A stretch of 14,418 nucleotides of DNA from Roseicyclus sp965662675. GTDB lineage: Bacteria > Pseudomonadota > Alphaproteobacteria > Rhodobacterales > Rhodobacteraceae. The stretch covers positions 1 to 14,418 of the forward strand of contig NZ_CBFIIK010000066.1 in the NCBI RefSeq assembly GCF_965662675.1, read 5' to 3'. Position numbers and translations under genes: made by a program. Below, in pieces: positions 1-6,700 of the stretch (positions within the stretch are counted from its first letter, which is position 1; every line of letters begins with the position of its first letter). The notes under the pieces were generated by a model that was not told the origin of the DNA, ran no database searches, and saw nothing but the letters and a program-made list of their open reading frames with translations.

Positions 1-247
1 TATCGAAAGCGTTAACACCCAGCGCGCTGCACTCGGCGCAATCTCTAACCGCCTCGACAGCACGGTTGCAAACCTGACCAATATCGCAACCAACCTCGAA
101 GCAGGCCGTTCGCGCATCCAAGACGCCGACTTTGCGGCGGAAAGCACCAACCTCGCCAAGTCGCAAATCCTCCAGCAAGCGTCGATGGCGATGCTCGCTC
201 AGGCGAATGCGTCGAAGCAGGGTGTGTTGCAGCTCTTGCAGGGCTAA
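1..247 (+). CDS. fliC: Flagellin, C-terminal part (5' end outside window)
   Basis: This is the last 81 codons of a flagellin, open from the left edge (first full codon at base 2) to a TAA at 245-247. It forms the filament and is exported by the flagellar type III system. The visible part is the C-terminal D1/D0 coiled-coil region. It has the conserved run SRIQDADFAAESTNLAK, then QILQQASMAMLAQAN, and ends LLQG. This DAD(F/Y)A-E-TNL-K-QILQQA pattern is that of enterobacterial/vibrio flagellins; typical alphaproteobacterial flagellins differ here. The gene converges with the fliL pair and is followed by a strong terminator, so it is probably the last or only gene of its transcript. Its promoter is not in the window. 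The family is certain; the symbol fliC is a convention, since paralogues cannot be excluded. Confidence 0.96.
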   Translation, partial: IESVNTQRAALGAISNRLDSTVANLTNIATNLEAGRSRIQDADFAAESTNLAKSQILQQASMAMLAQANASKQGVLQLLQG

Positions 248-270
248 GGCGCGCTATACCAAGACGAGGA

Positions 271-300
271 AAGGCCCCCGGCATGGGGGCCTTTTTTCTT
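271..300 (+). terminator. Rho-independent terminator of the flagellin gene
   Basis: A perfect 9-bp stem, AAGGCCCCC (271-279) pairing with GGGGGCCTT (285-293), encloses the 5-base loop GGCAT. A run of six T (292-297) and two more T follow. It starts 23 bases after the flagellin stop codon. The hairpin is symmetrical, but on the minus strand only a short T run follows, so it should be much weaker for transcripts arriving from the fliL side. Confidence 0.95.
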
Positions 301-463
301 TGGATGGTTAGGCTTGTGCCAAATTGCCTTGGGCTTTTTGTCACATCACTTCAAGAAAGTCAGCGTTTTCTCAACGGTTGCAGTCGCGCAAGGCGCGGCG
401 CGGTCTTGACCCTGCGCGCGATGATCATAATTCGGCGGAAAATCGACCTATCGGACCTCTGCC

Positions 464-550
464 ATGTCACCGACCGCGACCATTGTTTCGTCTGTTTTCC
501 TGATCGCGCTGTTGATCATTCTTGAATTCCACCACCTGATTTTTCGCTGA
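464..550 (+). CDS. Candidate 28-aa single-span membrane peptide
   Basis: A short ATG-TGA frame encodes 28 residues. A polar start (MSPTAT) is followed by an unbroken hydrophobic stretch at about residues 7-21 (rich in V, F, L, I, A), then a short tail containing EF, HH and a final Arg. That fits one transmembrane helix. The Shine-Dalgarno match is weak (GGA at 453-455, eight bases before the ATG). A poorly spaced promoter-like pair lies upstream (TTGACC 406-411, CATAAT 426-431). It stands alone between two convergent units. I do not recognise a family. It could equally be chance, because hydrophobic frames of this size are not rare. Confidence 0.3.
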   Translation: MSPTATIVSSVFLIALLIILEFHHLIFR

Positions 551-584
551 TCACCGGGGGTGACGCGAGCGGGCAGGGTGTGCG

Positions 585-609
585 GGGCTGCCTCGTTGGT
601 GTGCAGCCC
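585..609. repeat. Short inverted repeat near the end of the 57-aa gene
   Basis: GGGCTGC (585-591) and GCAGCCC (603-609) form a 7-bp stem with an 11-base loop, about 30 bases past the minus-strand stop codon at 639. No T run follows on either strand. It could be a Rho-associated or RNA-stabilising hairpin at the end of the fliL transcript, but not a classical intrinsic terminator. Confidence 0.35.
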
Positions 610-638
610 GCCCACGGGGGCGGCGGCCCCTTGCGCGA

Positions 639-812
639 TCAGCGGGCCCGGTCGGGCAGGTTGCGCAGTTCGTGAAGATAGCGCGCAAGCGGGACCACGC
701 GGTGGTTGTCCTCATGCTCGGCCTCGTCGAAAAGGCCGATCTCGACGGAAAACAGCTCAAGCTCGCACGCGGCCGGCTCTGGCGTTTCGGTCGGCTTGGT
801 CATCAAGGTCAT
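639..812 (-). CDS. Small hypothetical protein downstream of fliL
   Basis: This encodes 57 residues, starting MTLMTKPTETPEPAACELEL and ending RNLPDRAR. I do not recognise it. It has no signal peptide or membrane segment. Residues 1-14 are rich in Thr, Pro and Glu. The middle (about 29-36) is acidic (DEAEHEDN), and the C-terminal third looks helical and basic (ARYLHELRNLPDRAR). The start at 812 is chosen because AAAGGA lies at the right distance on the minus strand (819-824), whereas the in-frame ATG at 803 has no such site. The stop codon is at 639-641. It lies 59 bp after fliL on the same strand and is probably co-transcribed. The frame also extends upstream antiparallel to fliL, but that extension is a shadow. 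Existence is fairly likely; function is unknown. Confidence 0.7.
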   Translation of the reverse strand: MTLMTKPTETPEPAACELELFSVEIGLFDEAEHEDNHRVVPLARYLHELRNLPDRAR

Positions 813-817
813 GGCGC

Positions 818-839
818 GTCCTTTGCAATTCTGTGCAAA
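818..839 (-). promoter_or_regulatory. Ribosome binding site of the 57-aa gene, next to a small inverted repeat
   Basis: On the minus strand AAAGGA stands six bases before the ATG at 812 and decides the start. TTTGCA (822-827) and TGCAAA (834-839) form a 6-bp stem around ATTCTG. The stem takes in the A residues of the binding site but not GGA, so any effect on translation would be mild. Confidence 0.5.
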
Positions 840-871
840 AGCGGCTGCAAATCCCATGCCATTGCGCGGGT

Positions 872-1435
872 TCAGTTCAAGATTACCGAGGTGATCATCG
901 CCGCGTCGAGTTCTATATTCTCGTCCATCGTGACGAAATGGGCGTTCAGCGCGTCGCGGATGCGTTCGGCCAGCATGTCGCGCGTGGCCGGGTCGCGCAC
1001 CTCCTCCTCGGTCATGCCTTGCATCTGTTCCAGCACCACCGGCCGCATCTGCGCCTCGATCTCCGGCAGGCGCAGCATGATCACATCCCCCACGAAGGGC
1101 GAGCCGAAGACCGATAGCGACACTTCGATACTGTAAAGGCGTTGGGTCGCACCCAGATTGGCGGAAAACGGCATGGTGAAGCTGTAATAGCGCCATGCGG
1201 GGGGAATGATCTGGCCCTCTGCGTCGCGCGCGACATCTTCGGCGTCGGCCTCGACCTCGGGCGGCGTTTCGGGTTCGGGTTCGGGTTCGGGTGGTGCGAT
1301 CAACCCGTTCGCGATCAGGTAGCTTTGCAGCCGGTCGGTTTCAGGCGCGATCGTCATGTGACCGGCCGCGAAGACGCCAAGGATCACGGCACCCGGCCCC
1401 ACATAAAGCAGCCCTTTTCCCAGTCGTTTAAGCAC
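872..1435 (-). CDS. fliL: Flagellar basal body-associated protein FliL
   Basis: This encodes a 187-aa inner-membrane protein that, in the FliL family, surrounds or contacts the stator at the motor and supports torque. A basic N-terminus (MLKRLGKG) leads into one membrane span at about residues 7-25. A flexible acidic, Pro/Glu-rich linker follows (about 48-73), then the periplasmic FliL domain from about 80 to the end. The domain shows YYSFTMPFSANLG, the strand RLYSIEVSLSVF, a long helix (EIEAQMRPVVLEQM), RDMLAERIRDALN, and the terminal strand ITSVILN. The start is GTG at 1435, preceded on the minus strand by GGGGTGA about four bases away. Length is normal for alphaproteobacterial FliL. Unlike the enteric fliLMNOPQR cluster, here it is followed only by a 57-aa gene. 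It diverges from the sltF-like gene across 123 bp. No convincing promoter of its own was found. Confidence 0.9.
   Translation of the reverse strand: MLKRLGKGLLYVGPGAVILGVFAAGHMTIAPETDRLQSYLIANGLIAPPEPEPEPETPPEVEADAEDVARDAEGQIIPPAWRYYSFTMPFSANLGATQRLYSIEVSLSVFGSPFVGDVIMLRLPEIEAQMRPVVLEQMQGMTEEEVRDPATRDMLAERIRDALNAHFVTMDENIELDAAMITSVILN
1268..1291. repeat. Hexamer microsatellite (TTCGGG)4 inside fliL
   Basis: Four perfect copies of TTCGGG on the plus strand read as CCC-GAA codons on the minus strand. They encode the Pro-Glu repeats in the linker between the FliL membrane span and its periplasmic domain. Gain or loss of a unit by slippage stays in frame and would only change linker length. Confidence 0.85.
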
Positions 1436-1532
1436 CGTTCACCCCGTTGCTGTTGCAAGATCCTACGCCTTGTCCTTTCAAAAAGTGAGCCGAGATCGGC
1501 CTTGCGTCAAACTATTGGCGCTCGATGCGATC

Positions 1533-1548
1533 TGGCGCGGTTATTGCA
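1533..1548 (+). promoter_or_regulatory. Sigma-54 (-24/-12) promoter of the sltF-like gene
   Basis: TGGCGCGGTTATTGCA matches the sigma-54 consensus TGGCACG-N4-TTGCW at all but one base. The required GG (1534-1535) and GC (1546-1547) are separated by exactly ten bases. With the C of GC taken as -12, transcription would begin at about 1559, the A of the sltF ATG. RpoN-dependent control is usual for mid and late flagellar genes. The activator site is not identifiable by eye. Confidence 0.8.
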
Positions 1549-1558
1549 GTTGTTCGGT

Positions 1559-2470
1559 ATGACAAACCTGCCCATCACACTGCGTACTTTCGGTTTGGTC
1601 CGCCCTGCGCTACGCGCCTTGGCGGTCGTTTTGACATTCGCGGCAACGGGGTCTGCGACGGCCGGGGTCGTGCCTGATTGCGAGGCGATGGCCACGCGGA
1701 TCGGTGCGGCCGAGGGTTTGCCGCCGGGCTTGTTACCCGCCATCTCGCGCATCGAAAGCGGGCGGCGTGTCGGGCGCACCGTGCGCGCATGGCCCTGGAC
1801 GCTCAACCATGCCGGTCGAGGGCTCTATTTCGAGACCCGCGAAGAGACCCTTGCCTATCTGCGCCAGACCGTGGCCGAGGGGCCGCGCAACATCGATGTC
1901 GGTTGCATGCAGGTCAATCACTACTGGCATGGCGAGAATTTCCCCTCGGTCGAGGCGATGCTCGATCCCGAGACGAATATTCGCTACGCGGTACGTTTCT
2001 TGAAGGAACTCCATGCCCGCGAAGGCTCGTGGGAGGAGGCGGTGAAGAATTACCACTCTCCCGATGCCGAGCGCGGCGCGCGCTATCATCGCGCCTTCGA
2101 GACAGCGCGCGCAGCGATCGATCCAACGGCCACGGGGCGCGGCGATGTCATGACGGTCACCGGTGAGCCAGCCATGAACGGGCGTGCGGCGATGATGGCG
2201 GGGGGCTTGTTCGGGCAAGCCTTGTCGGTGCAATACGGCGCATTGGCTCCCTATGGCGCAAGCGTCGCGACAGCCCCGGTTGCCACGGCCGAAGGCTCGA
2301 CCGAAAGCGCCTATGCCGCGCTTTTGGCGCTCTTGGCCGAACGCGACGGCGCGGATTTGGCCTTTATGCCGGCACAGGCCGAGCTGGCCAAATCCAGCCA
2401 GTCGCCGGTCTTGCGCAAACAATGGGATCGCGTGGAGGCGTTTCGCGAATTGTTCCGGACCGCGCCGTGA
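1559..2470 (+). CDS. sltF: Periplasmic lytic transglycosylase, flagellar SltF type
   Basis: This 303-aa enzyme should cleave peptidoglycan glycan strands, opening the wall for the growing rod. A signal peptide is visible (hydrophobic core about residues 19-31, likely cleavage after ATA at 33-35). The SLT domain spans about 45-185. The putative catalytic glutamate is E66 in AISRIESGRR. The GCMQVN motif is at 115-120, an Asn-Ile-Arg-Tyr helix at about 140, and KNYHS at about 163-167. The remaining ~115 residues are an Ala/Gly/Met-rich tail without a known catalytic motif; in R. sphaeroides SltF, as I recall, the C-terminal part binds FlgJ and rod proteins. The ATG at 1559 is chosen because it gives a complete signal peptide. 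It has no Shine-Dalgarno sequence, and the sigma-54 start point coincides with it, so the mRNA may be leaderless. The gene is convergent with flgL (10 bp between stops). The family is secure; the SltF assignment rests on context. Confidence 0.88.
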   Translation: MTNLPITLRTFGLVRPALRALAVVLTFAATGSATAGVVPDCEAMATRIGAAEGLPPGLLPAISRIESGRRVGRTVRAWPWTLNHAGRGLYFETREETLAYLRQTVAEGPRNIDVGCMQVNHYWHGENFPSVEAMLDPETNIRYAVRFLKELHAREGSWEEAVKNYHSPDAERGARYHRAFETARAAIDPTATGRGDVMTVTGEPAMNGRAAMMAGGLFGQALSVQYGALAPYGASVATAPVATAEGSTESAYAALLALLAERDGADLAFMPAQAELAKSSQSPVLRKQWDRVEAFRELFRTAP

Positions 2471-2487
2471 GGCCGCGATCTCAGCGG
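2465..2487. repeat. Imperfect hairpin spanning the sltF/flgL stop codons
   Basis: CCGTGAG (2465-2471) can pair with CTCA-G-CGG (2480-2487) with one bulged G and an 8-base loop. It covers both stop codons of the two convergent genes. No T run follows on either strand, so it is at best a weak shared pause site. It is the only candidate structure at this junction. Confidence 0.3.
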
Positions 2488-3770
2488 AGATAATCGAAAA
2501 GGCTTTGCTGCGAAATCTTGGCAAAGACCTGCTGCGCTGCGTCGCGATTGACGAGCAGGCTTTGCAGCTTGCTGATCACCTCGGCCATATCGGCGTCTTC
2601 GATCCCGCTACGGGTTTCGGCGACAAGCACCTCTTTGCGGGCAAGCGCCTCGGACTGGATGTCGGCGGCGTTGAAGAATGCGCCCACGCGCGCCCTTTGC
2701 AACCCGACATGTTCAATCCCTGAATGAAGCTGGCCGATGGAGTTGCTGATGGCCTGATCGGCATCCGCCAGAACAACGGCCGCGCCTGTCGCTGCGCCAA
2801 ATGCATCGACCGGCGTGACTGTCATGCTGGTGCTCAGCGTCGCGCTGGCCACGGGCATGCCCGCGATCTGGTATTCGGACAGGCCGATGGGGCCGCCGCC
2901 TTCGGCCGTGACGAAAACGCCGCTGCCATTGGTCTCGGCCAAGGCTGTCAGGCCAGTTGTTTCGCTGACCGCATTGATCGCTGAGACAAGGGCATCAGGC
3001 GCGCCTGCGACCAGTTCGGCGGCGATCCGCGCCGAGCCAAGCGGCCCGGTGATCGTGATTTCGTGCAGTTGCGGCGCGCGCGCGGTATCGACGTCGATCC
3101 GGACCCGCCCGCCCGCCATGTTCAGCGATGTGGTGGCGTCGGCCGCGGTTTCGAGTGCGGCGGAAAGCCCTGCGAAAATATCGAAGACCGAGACCGGACC
3201 TTCATCGGTTTCGATCCGCATGAACGCCTCGGCCCCGCTGATCCCGGTGGGCAGCACCAGCCGGTCCGAGGCCAGAAGGGTGGTTTGCCCCGTATCTCCG
3301 GCATATTCGACCGCCCCGCTCTGGGTTTTGACGAAAGGGCTGTCGCGCATCACATAGCCCCCGAACAAGGCTTGCCCGCGATCATCGGCGGTATTGGCAA
3401 GTCCGATCATGCTTTCGCGCAGCTGGTCAACCTCGGCGCGGATCGCAAGGCGATCGGCCTGCGAATTGGTGCCGTTTGCCGCTTGGATGGCCAGTTCATT
3501 GGTGCGGATCATGATGTTCTGGACACTTTCCAGCACCTTGTCGGCAAGCCCAAGACGGGTTTTCGCAGCACTCACATTATCAGTGAAACGCCGCAGATCG
3601 GCCTCCATATCCTTGACCGACGACAAGCGCGCCGCTGCGACCGGATCTTGCGATGGGCGCAGATCCTTTTTGCCGGTCGCGATCTGTTCTTGATAGGCAT
3701 TGGCCTGTTCGGTCAGCCGGGCAATTCCGCGAATGGCCTGTTCATTGAACGTCTTGGTGCTGATCGGCAT
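2481..3770 (-). CDS. flgL: Hook-filament junction protein FlgL (HAP3), enlarged
   Basis: FlgL forms the second junction ring between hook and filament. The 429 residues compare with about 317 in E. coli. The N-terminal D0/D1 is clear: MPISTKTFNEQAIRGI, the ATGKKDLRPSQDPVAAARL loop at about 31-49, and helices to about 140 ending in FGGY. The C-terminal D1/D0 runs from about 337 to 429, with RVGAFFNAADIQ, DADMAEVISKLQ and the end SLFDYLR. Between them, residues about 220-335 form an extra segment with a flagellin-IN-like pattern (EITITG, then DALVSAINAVSETTGLTA, then SGVFVTAEGGGPIGLS). The start at 3770 has a strong GGAGG five bases upstream on the minus strand. It sits 12 bp after flgK and is the last gene of the operon. 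Confidence 0.95.
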   Translation of the reverse strand: MPISTKTFNEQAIRGIARLTEQANAYQEQIATGKKDLRPSQDPVAAARLSSVKDMEADLRRFTDNVSAAKTRLGLADKVLESVQNIMIRTNELAIQAANGTNSQADRLAIRAEVDQLRESMIGLANTADDRGQALFGGYVMRDSPFVKTQSGAVEYAGDTGQTTLLASDRLVLPTGISGAEAFMRIETDEGPVSVFDIFAGLSAALETAADATTSLNMAGGRVRIDVDTARAPQLHEITITGPLGSARIAAELVAGAPDALVSAINAVSETTGLTALAETNGSGVFVTAEGGGPIGLSEYQIAGMPVASATLSTSMTVTPVDAFGAATGAAVVLADADQAISNSIGQLHSGIEHVGLQRARVGAFFNAADIQSEALARKEVLVAETRSGIEDADMAEVISKLQSLLVNRDAAQQVFAKISQQSLFDYLR

Positions 3771-3782
3771 CGCGGCCTCCGG

Positions 3783-6700
3783 TTACGAAATTGCGTTGAG
3801 CAAGGTGTCAAGCAGGTCACCGGCCGTGCGCAGAACGCGCGCAAGCGCCTGATAGGCCTGTTGTTGTTCCAAAAGTCGTGCGGCCTCGTCATCGAGGTTG
3901 ACGCCCGAATATTCGGCCTCCAATTCGACGGCGGCGTCGCGCCTTGCCTCGGCGGCACTTTGCGCGATATCGGCGGCGCGGCCCTCGGCGCCGGTGGTGG
4001 TGACAAGCGTGGCGAACTCTGCGCCAAAGCCGCCCAGACCCGTGCGCGCATTGCGATCGCCAAGGGCGAACATCGCCATCGCATTACGGGCATCGCCGCT
4101 GCCATCTTGGTTGGATTTGACGTAAAAGCTGTCGCCTGTCTCGAACGTGCCGACCAGTTCGAAGCGCATCCCATAGGCCATGAATTGGCCGTCATCGGCC
4201 ACCGTGCGCGTGGCGAGCGAATGGCCGGTAGCCCGTTCGAAAATCTCGACCCGGCGCGAGGGGCCGTCGATCACCTTGATCTCGAAGGCGGTCGCGGTGG
4301 TGGGGCTGGGCTGGCTTTCACCGAAACTTGCCGCAATGCGCCGGGCGCCGCTGCCCGTGGCGATCACGATCAACTCTTCATTGGGCAAACCGCGTAGGCT
4401 GAGACGTTCGGCAACAAGGCTGGTCGCACTGGCGGTCAGCTGCACCGGCGCCGCGCCTGCCGATGCGATGCGCAATCCGCCAGCGCCAAGCGTGATCTCG
4501 GCATCCGCGCTGACCAGCCCAAGGGCATGGGCATCGACCGACGGGCGCAGGCGCAGATCATCGATCCCGCTGTCACCCGCAATCGCAAGCGTCGCCACCA
4601 TCCCATCGGCACTGGCCGCAATGTCGAGGCTGACCCCTTGCGGCGGATCAAAAGTGAACTGGGCCGGAACGGTGTTGTTTGTCCATGCGACGTTCAGTGT
4701 TGTTTCGACACCATCGATCACGACATCGAGCGTGAAATCGGTTTGGCCGACCGGGATTGCAACAGAGCGCCCGTTCAACCCGGCGCTGGCACCGGCCACG
4801 CCAAGGCCAAAGGCTGCGGCATCGACCGCCGGTGTCTCGGGCGACAGGCGCAGGATCTGGCCGCTGAGGCTGCCGCCGGTGGCTGCCACGCGCAAGGTGT
4901 TGTCGGCCTCGAAAAAGGCGGTGATCCGACCGGCTTCGGGGCCAGTCACCGCGATCTCTCCGTCGACCATGCTCAACACATAGCTTTGATCGCCGAGAAG
5001 CACCTGAACCGTGGTGCCGTCGGCGGGCTGCGTCGCGACCGGGCTTCCTTCAAGTGTCGGCACCATGCCAAGGCCGCGCAGCGTTGCGGCCATGGCTTGC
5101 GCAACGGCGCTTGATCCGACCTCGGACAGACGGGCGGTTTCGATCTGAGCGCTCAGCGACCCGGTGCCGTTGAGGCCCGATAGGTTGAGCGACAGCTGCG
5201 TCGCGGCGGCGGTGGCGCCAAGACCCTCGGGATCGGCCTCGGCAGTATCAAGCCCGTCGGACAGGTGAAAGGCGATGTCTTGCCACCGCCCTGCCGGGTC
5301 GACCTGCCGGGTCATCAGCCCGTCGGTGAAAGGGTCCGCGCTGCTTGTGCCGCTCGCGCCTTGCCAATCCAGCTCGAAGGACTGGCTGCCGCGCAAGGTA
5401 ATGTCGCCGCCAAGTCGCAAAGCGGTGGCGCCATTCGTCCCGCCAAGCGTGACCGCCGTTCCGCGCGCCGTGGCGGTCATCGTGATCGGTGTCGCGGTGA
5501 AGCCGGGATCGCCCGCGCTGATCGCACCGAGCACCAGATCATCGCCCGTATCCGAAACCAGCACGATCCGGCCGGGATCACTGCCCAAGGTGGCCACGAC
5601 GCCGGTGTCGCGACTGCGGGCATTGATCGCGCCCAGCAAGTTGTCCAAGGCCCCCCCCGTGACATTGGCGGCGATTTGGACAGGGGTCTCGTTGTCGGCC
5701 TCGAGCGTGAATTGCACAAGCCCATCGGGCAGATCGGAAAGCGCGAGCCGCGTTGATGCCTCGGCGCTGATTCCCGTATCGGTTGCAGCCGCGTTGATCC
5801 GTGCCGCGATAAGCCCGGCGGACAGGCTGGCCGGGATCTCGATCACTTCACGCTCGGTCCCGATGGTGAGCGCGAGGCTGCCCGCCGGGTTGGCGGGAAC
5901 GGCCGCCGCATCGCCTGTGCGCAGGCTGGGATCGATGCCTGTGGCCGAGAACGTCAAAAGCGCGGCACCGTCGGTCGTGCGCCGGATGATTTCCATGCCC
6001 CGATAGCCGATCCCGTCCGCCCCGTTCAAAAGATCGGCCCGATATTCGGCTTCGGGCAGGAAACCATTCGCCTCTGTCAGGTAGCTGATCACATCGGATT
6101 GGCTGAGCGCGGTTCCCGCGATTTGACGCCCGTCGCGGGTGAACACCTGCAGGTTGCTGACTGCGGCCAATCCTGTCGTGACACTGCCCGCTTGCCCGTC
6201 GATCGTCGCGGCGGTGATGGCGCCCGTACTACTGGCGCGCGCAATCGTCAGGTTCCCCTCCGCGCCGGCCGCGAAAAGGCCAAGATCGGAAAACCGGGTG
6301 CCGTTCTGCATGGTCAGCCTGCCTGCGTTCAGCAGATCCGCCAGATCGCCCGCATCCGCCCCACGTTGATCGCCGGCATAGGTCTGAAACGCCGAGAGAT
6401 CAAAGGTATAGCTGGTGCCGTTGAGCGTGATGGCAAGGCTGCTGACCGCGATGGTCTGCGCCTCTGTCAACGAGAAGGTGACACTGTCTTGGCGGCCCAG
6501 CGATACCAGCTCAACCGATGCGGTCCCCGCTGGGATCACGCCCAAAACCCCGTTTTGACGCAGCGCCGTGGCCGAAAGCGTCGAGAGATCGTCGCGCAAT
6601 ACCTGCGTCACATCCGTCAGCCCGGTCGGGGTCTGCGTGGCGATGGCCGTCGCTTCCAGCGCTGCGCGGCTGGTATTGCCGATATCCGCCTCGCTCAGCA

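Larger units (their letters stand above)
301..638. other. Convergent intergenic spacer, largely empty
   Basis: This stretch lies between the flagellin terminator and the end of the minus-strand 57-aa gene. It contains one candidate micro-ORF (464-550) and one short inverted repeat (585-609). A TTGACC (406-411) and a CATAAT (426-431) resemble sigma-70 boxes, but the spacer is only 14 bases. An 8-base palindrome ATGATCAT lies at 421-428. I see no longer ORF with credible composition, no RNA gene and no mobile-element ends. Confidence 0.6.

Noticed and set aside
305..320. TGGTTAGGCTTGTGCC as a sigma-54 site
   Set aside because: GG and GC have the right spacing, but the CAC of the -24 box and part of the -12 box do not match, and no convincing gene follows.
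45..344. 99-aa minus-strand frame over the flagellin end and terminator
   Set aside because: It is antisense to a certain flagellin and starts beyond its terminator. The product is low-complexity (Arg, Pro, Trp, Ser-rich) with no family look.
283..525. 80-aa plus-strand frame after the flagellin
   Set aside because: Its ATG lies in the loop and right arm of the terminator, there is no binding site, and the composition is not protein-like.
1454..1471. Minus-strand sigma-54-like AAGGCGTAGGATCTTGCA upstream of fliL
   Set aside because: GG and GC are 11 bases apart instead of 10, and the implied start point would cut off the fliL ribosome binding site.
1482..1510. Minus-strand TTGACG with a 17-base spacer to CACTTT upstream of fliL
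   Set aside because: The -35 box is good but the -10 matches only two of six bases. Not strong enough to call a promoter.
1142..1558. 5' extension of the sltF frame to 1142 (442-aa version)
   Set aside because: The extension is antisense to fliL, contains Gly/Phe repeats from the TTCGGG microsatellite, and would bury the signal peptide inside the protein.
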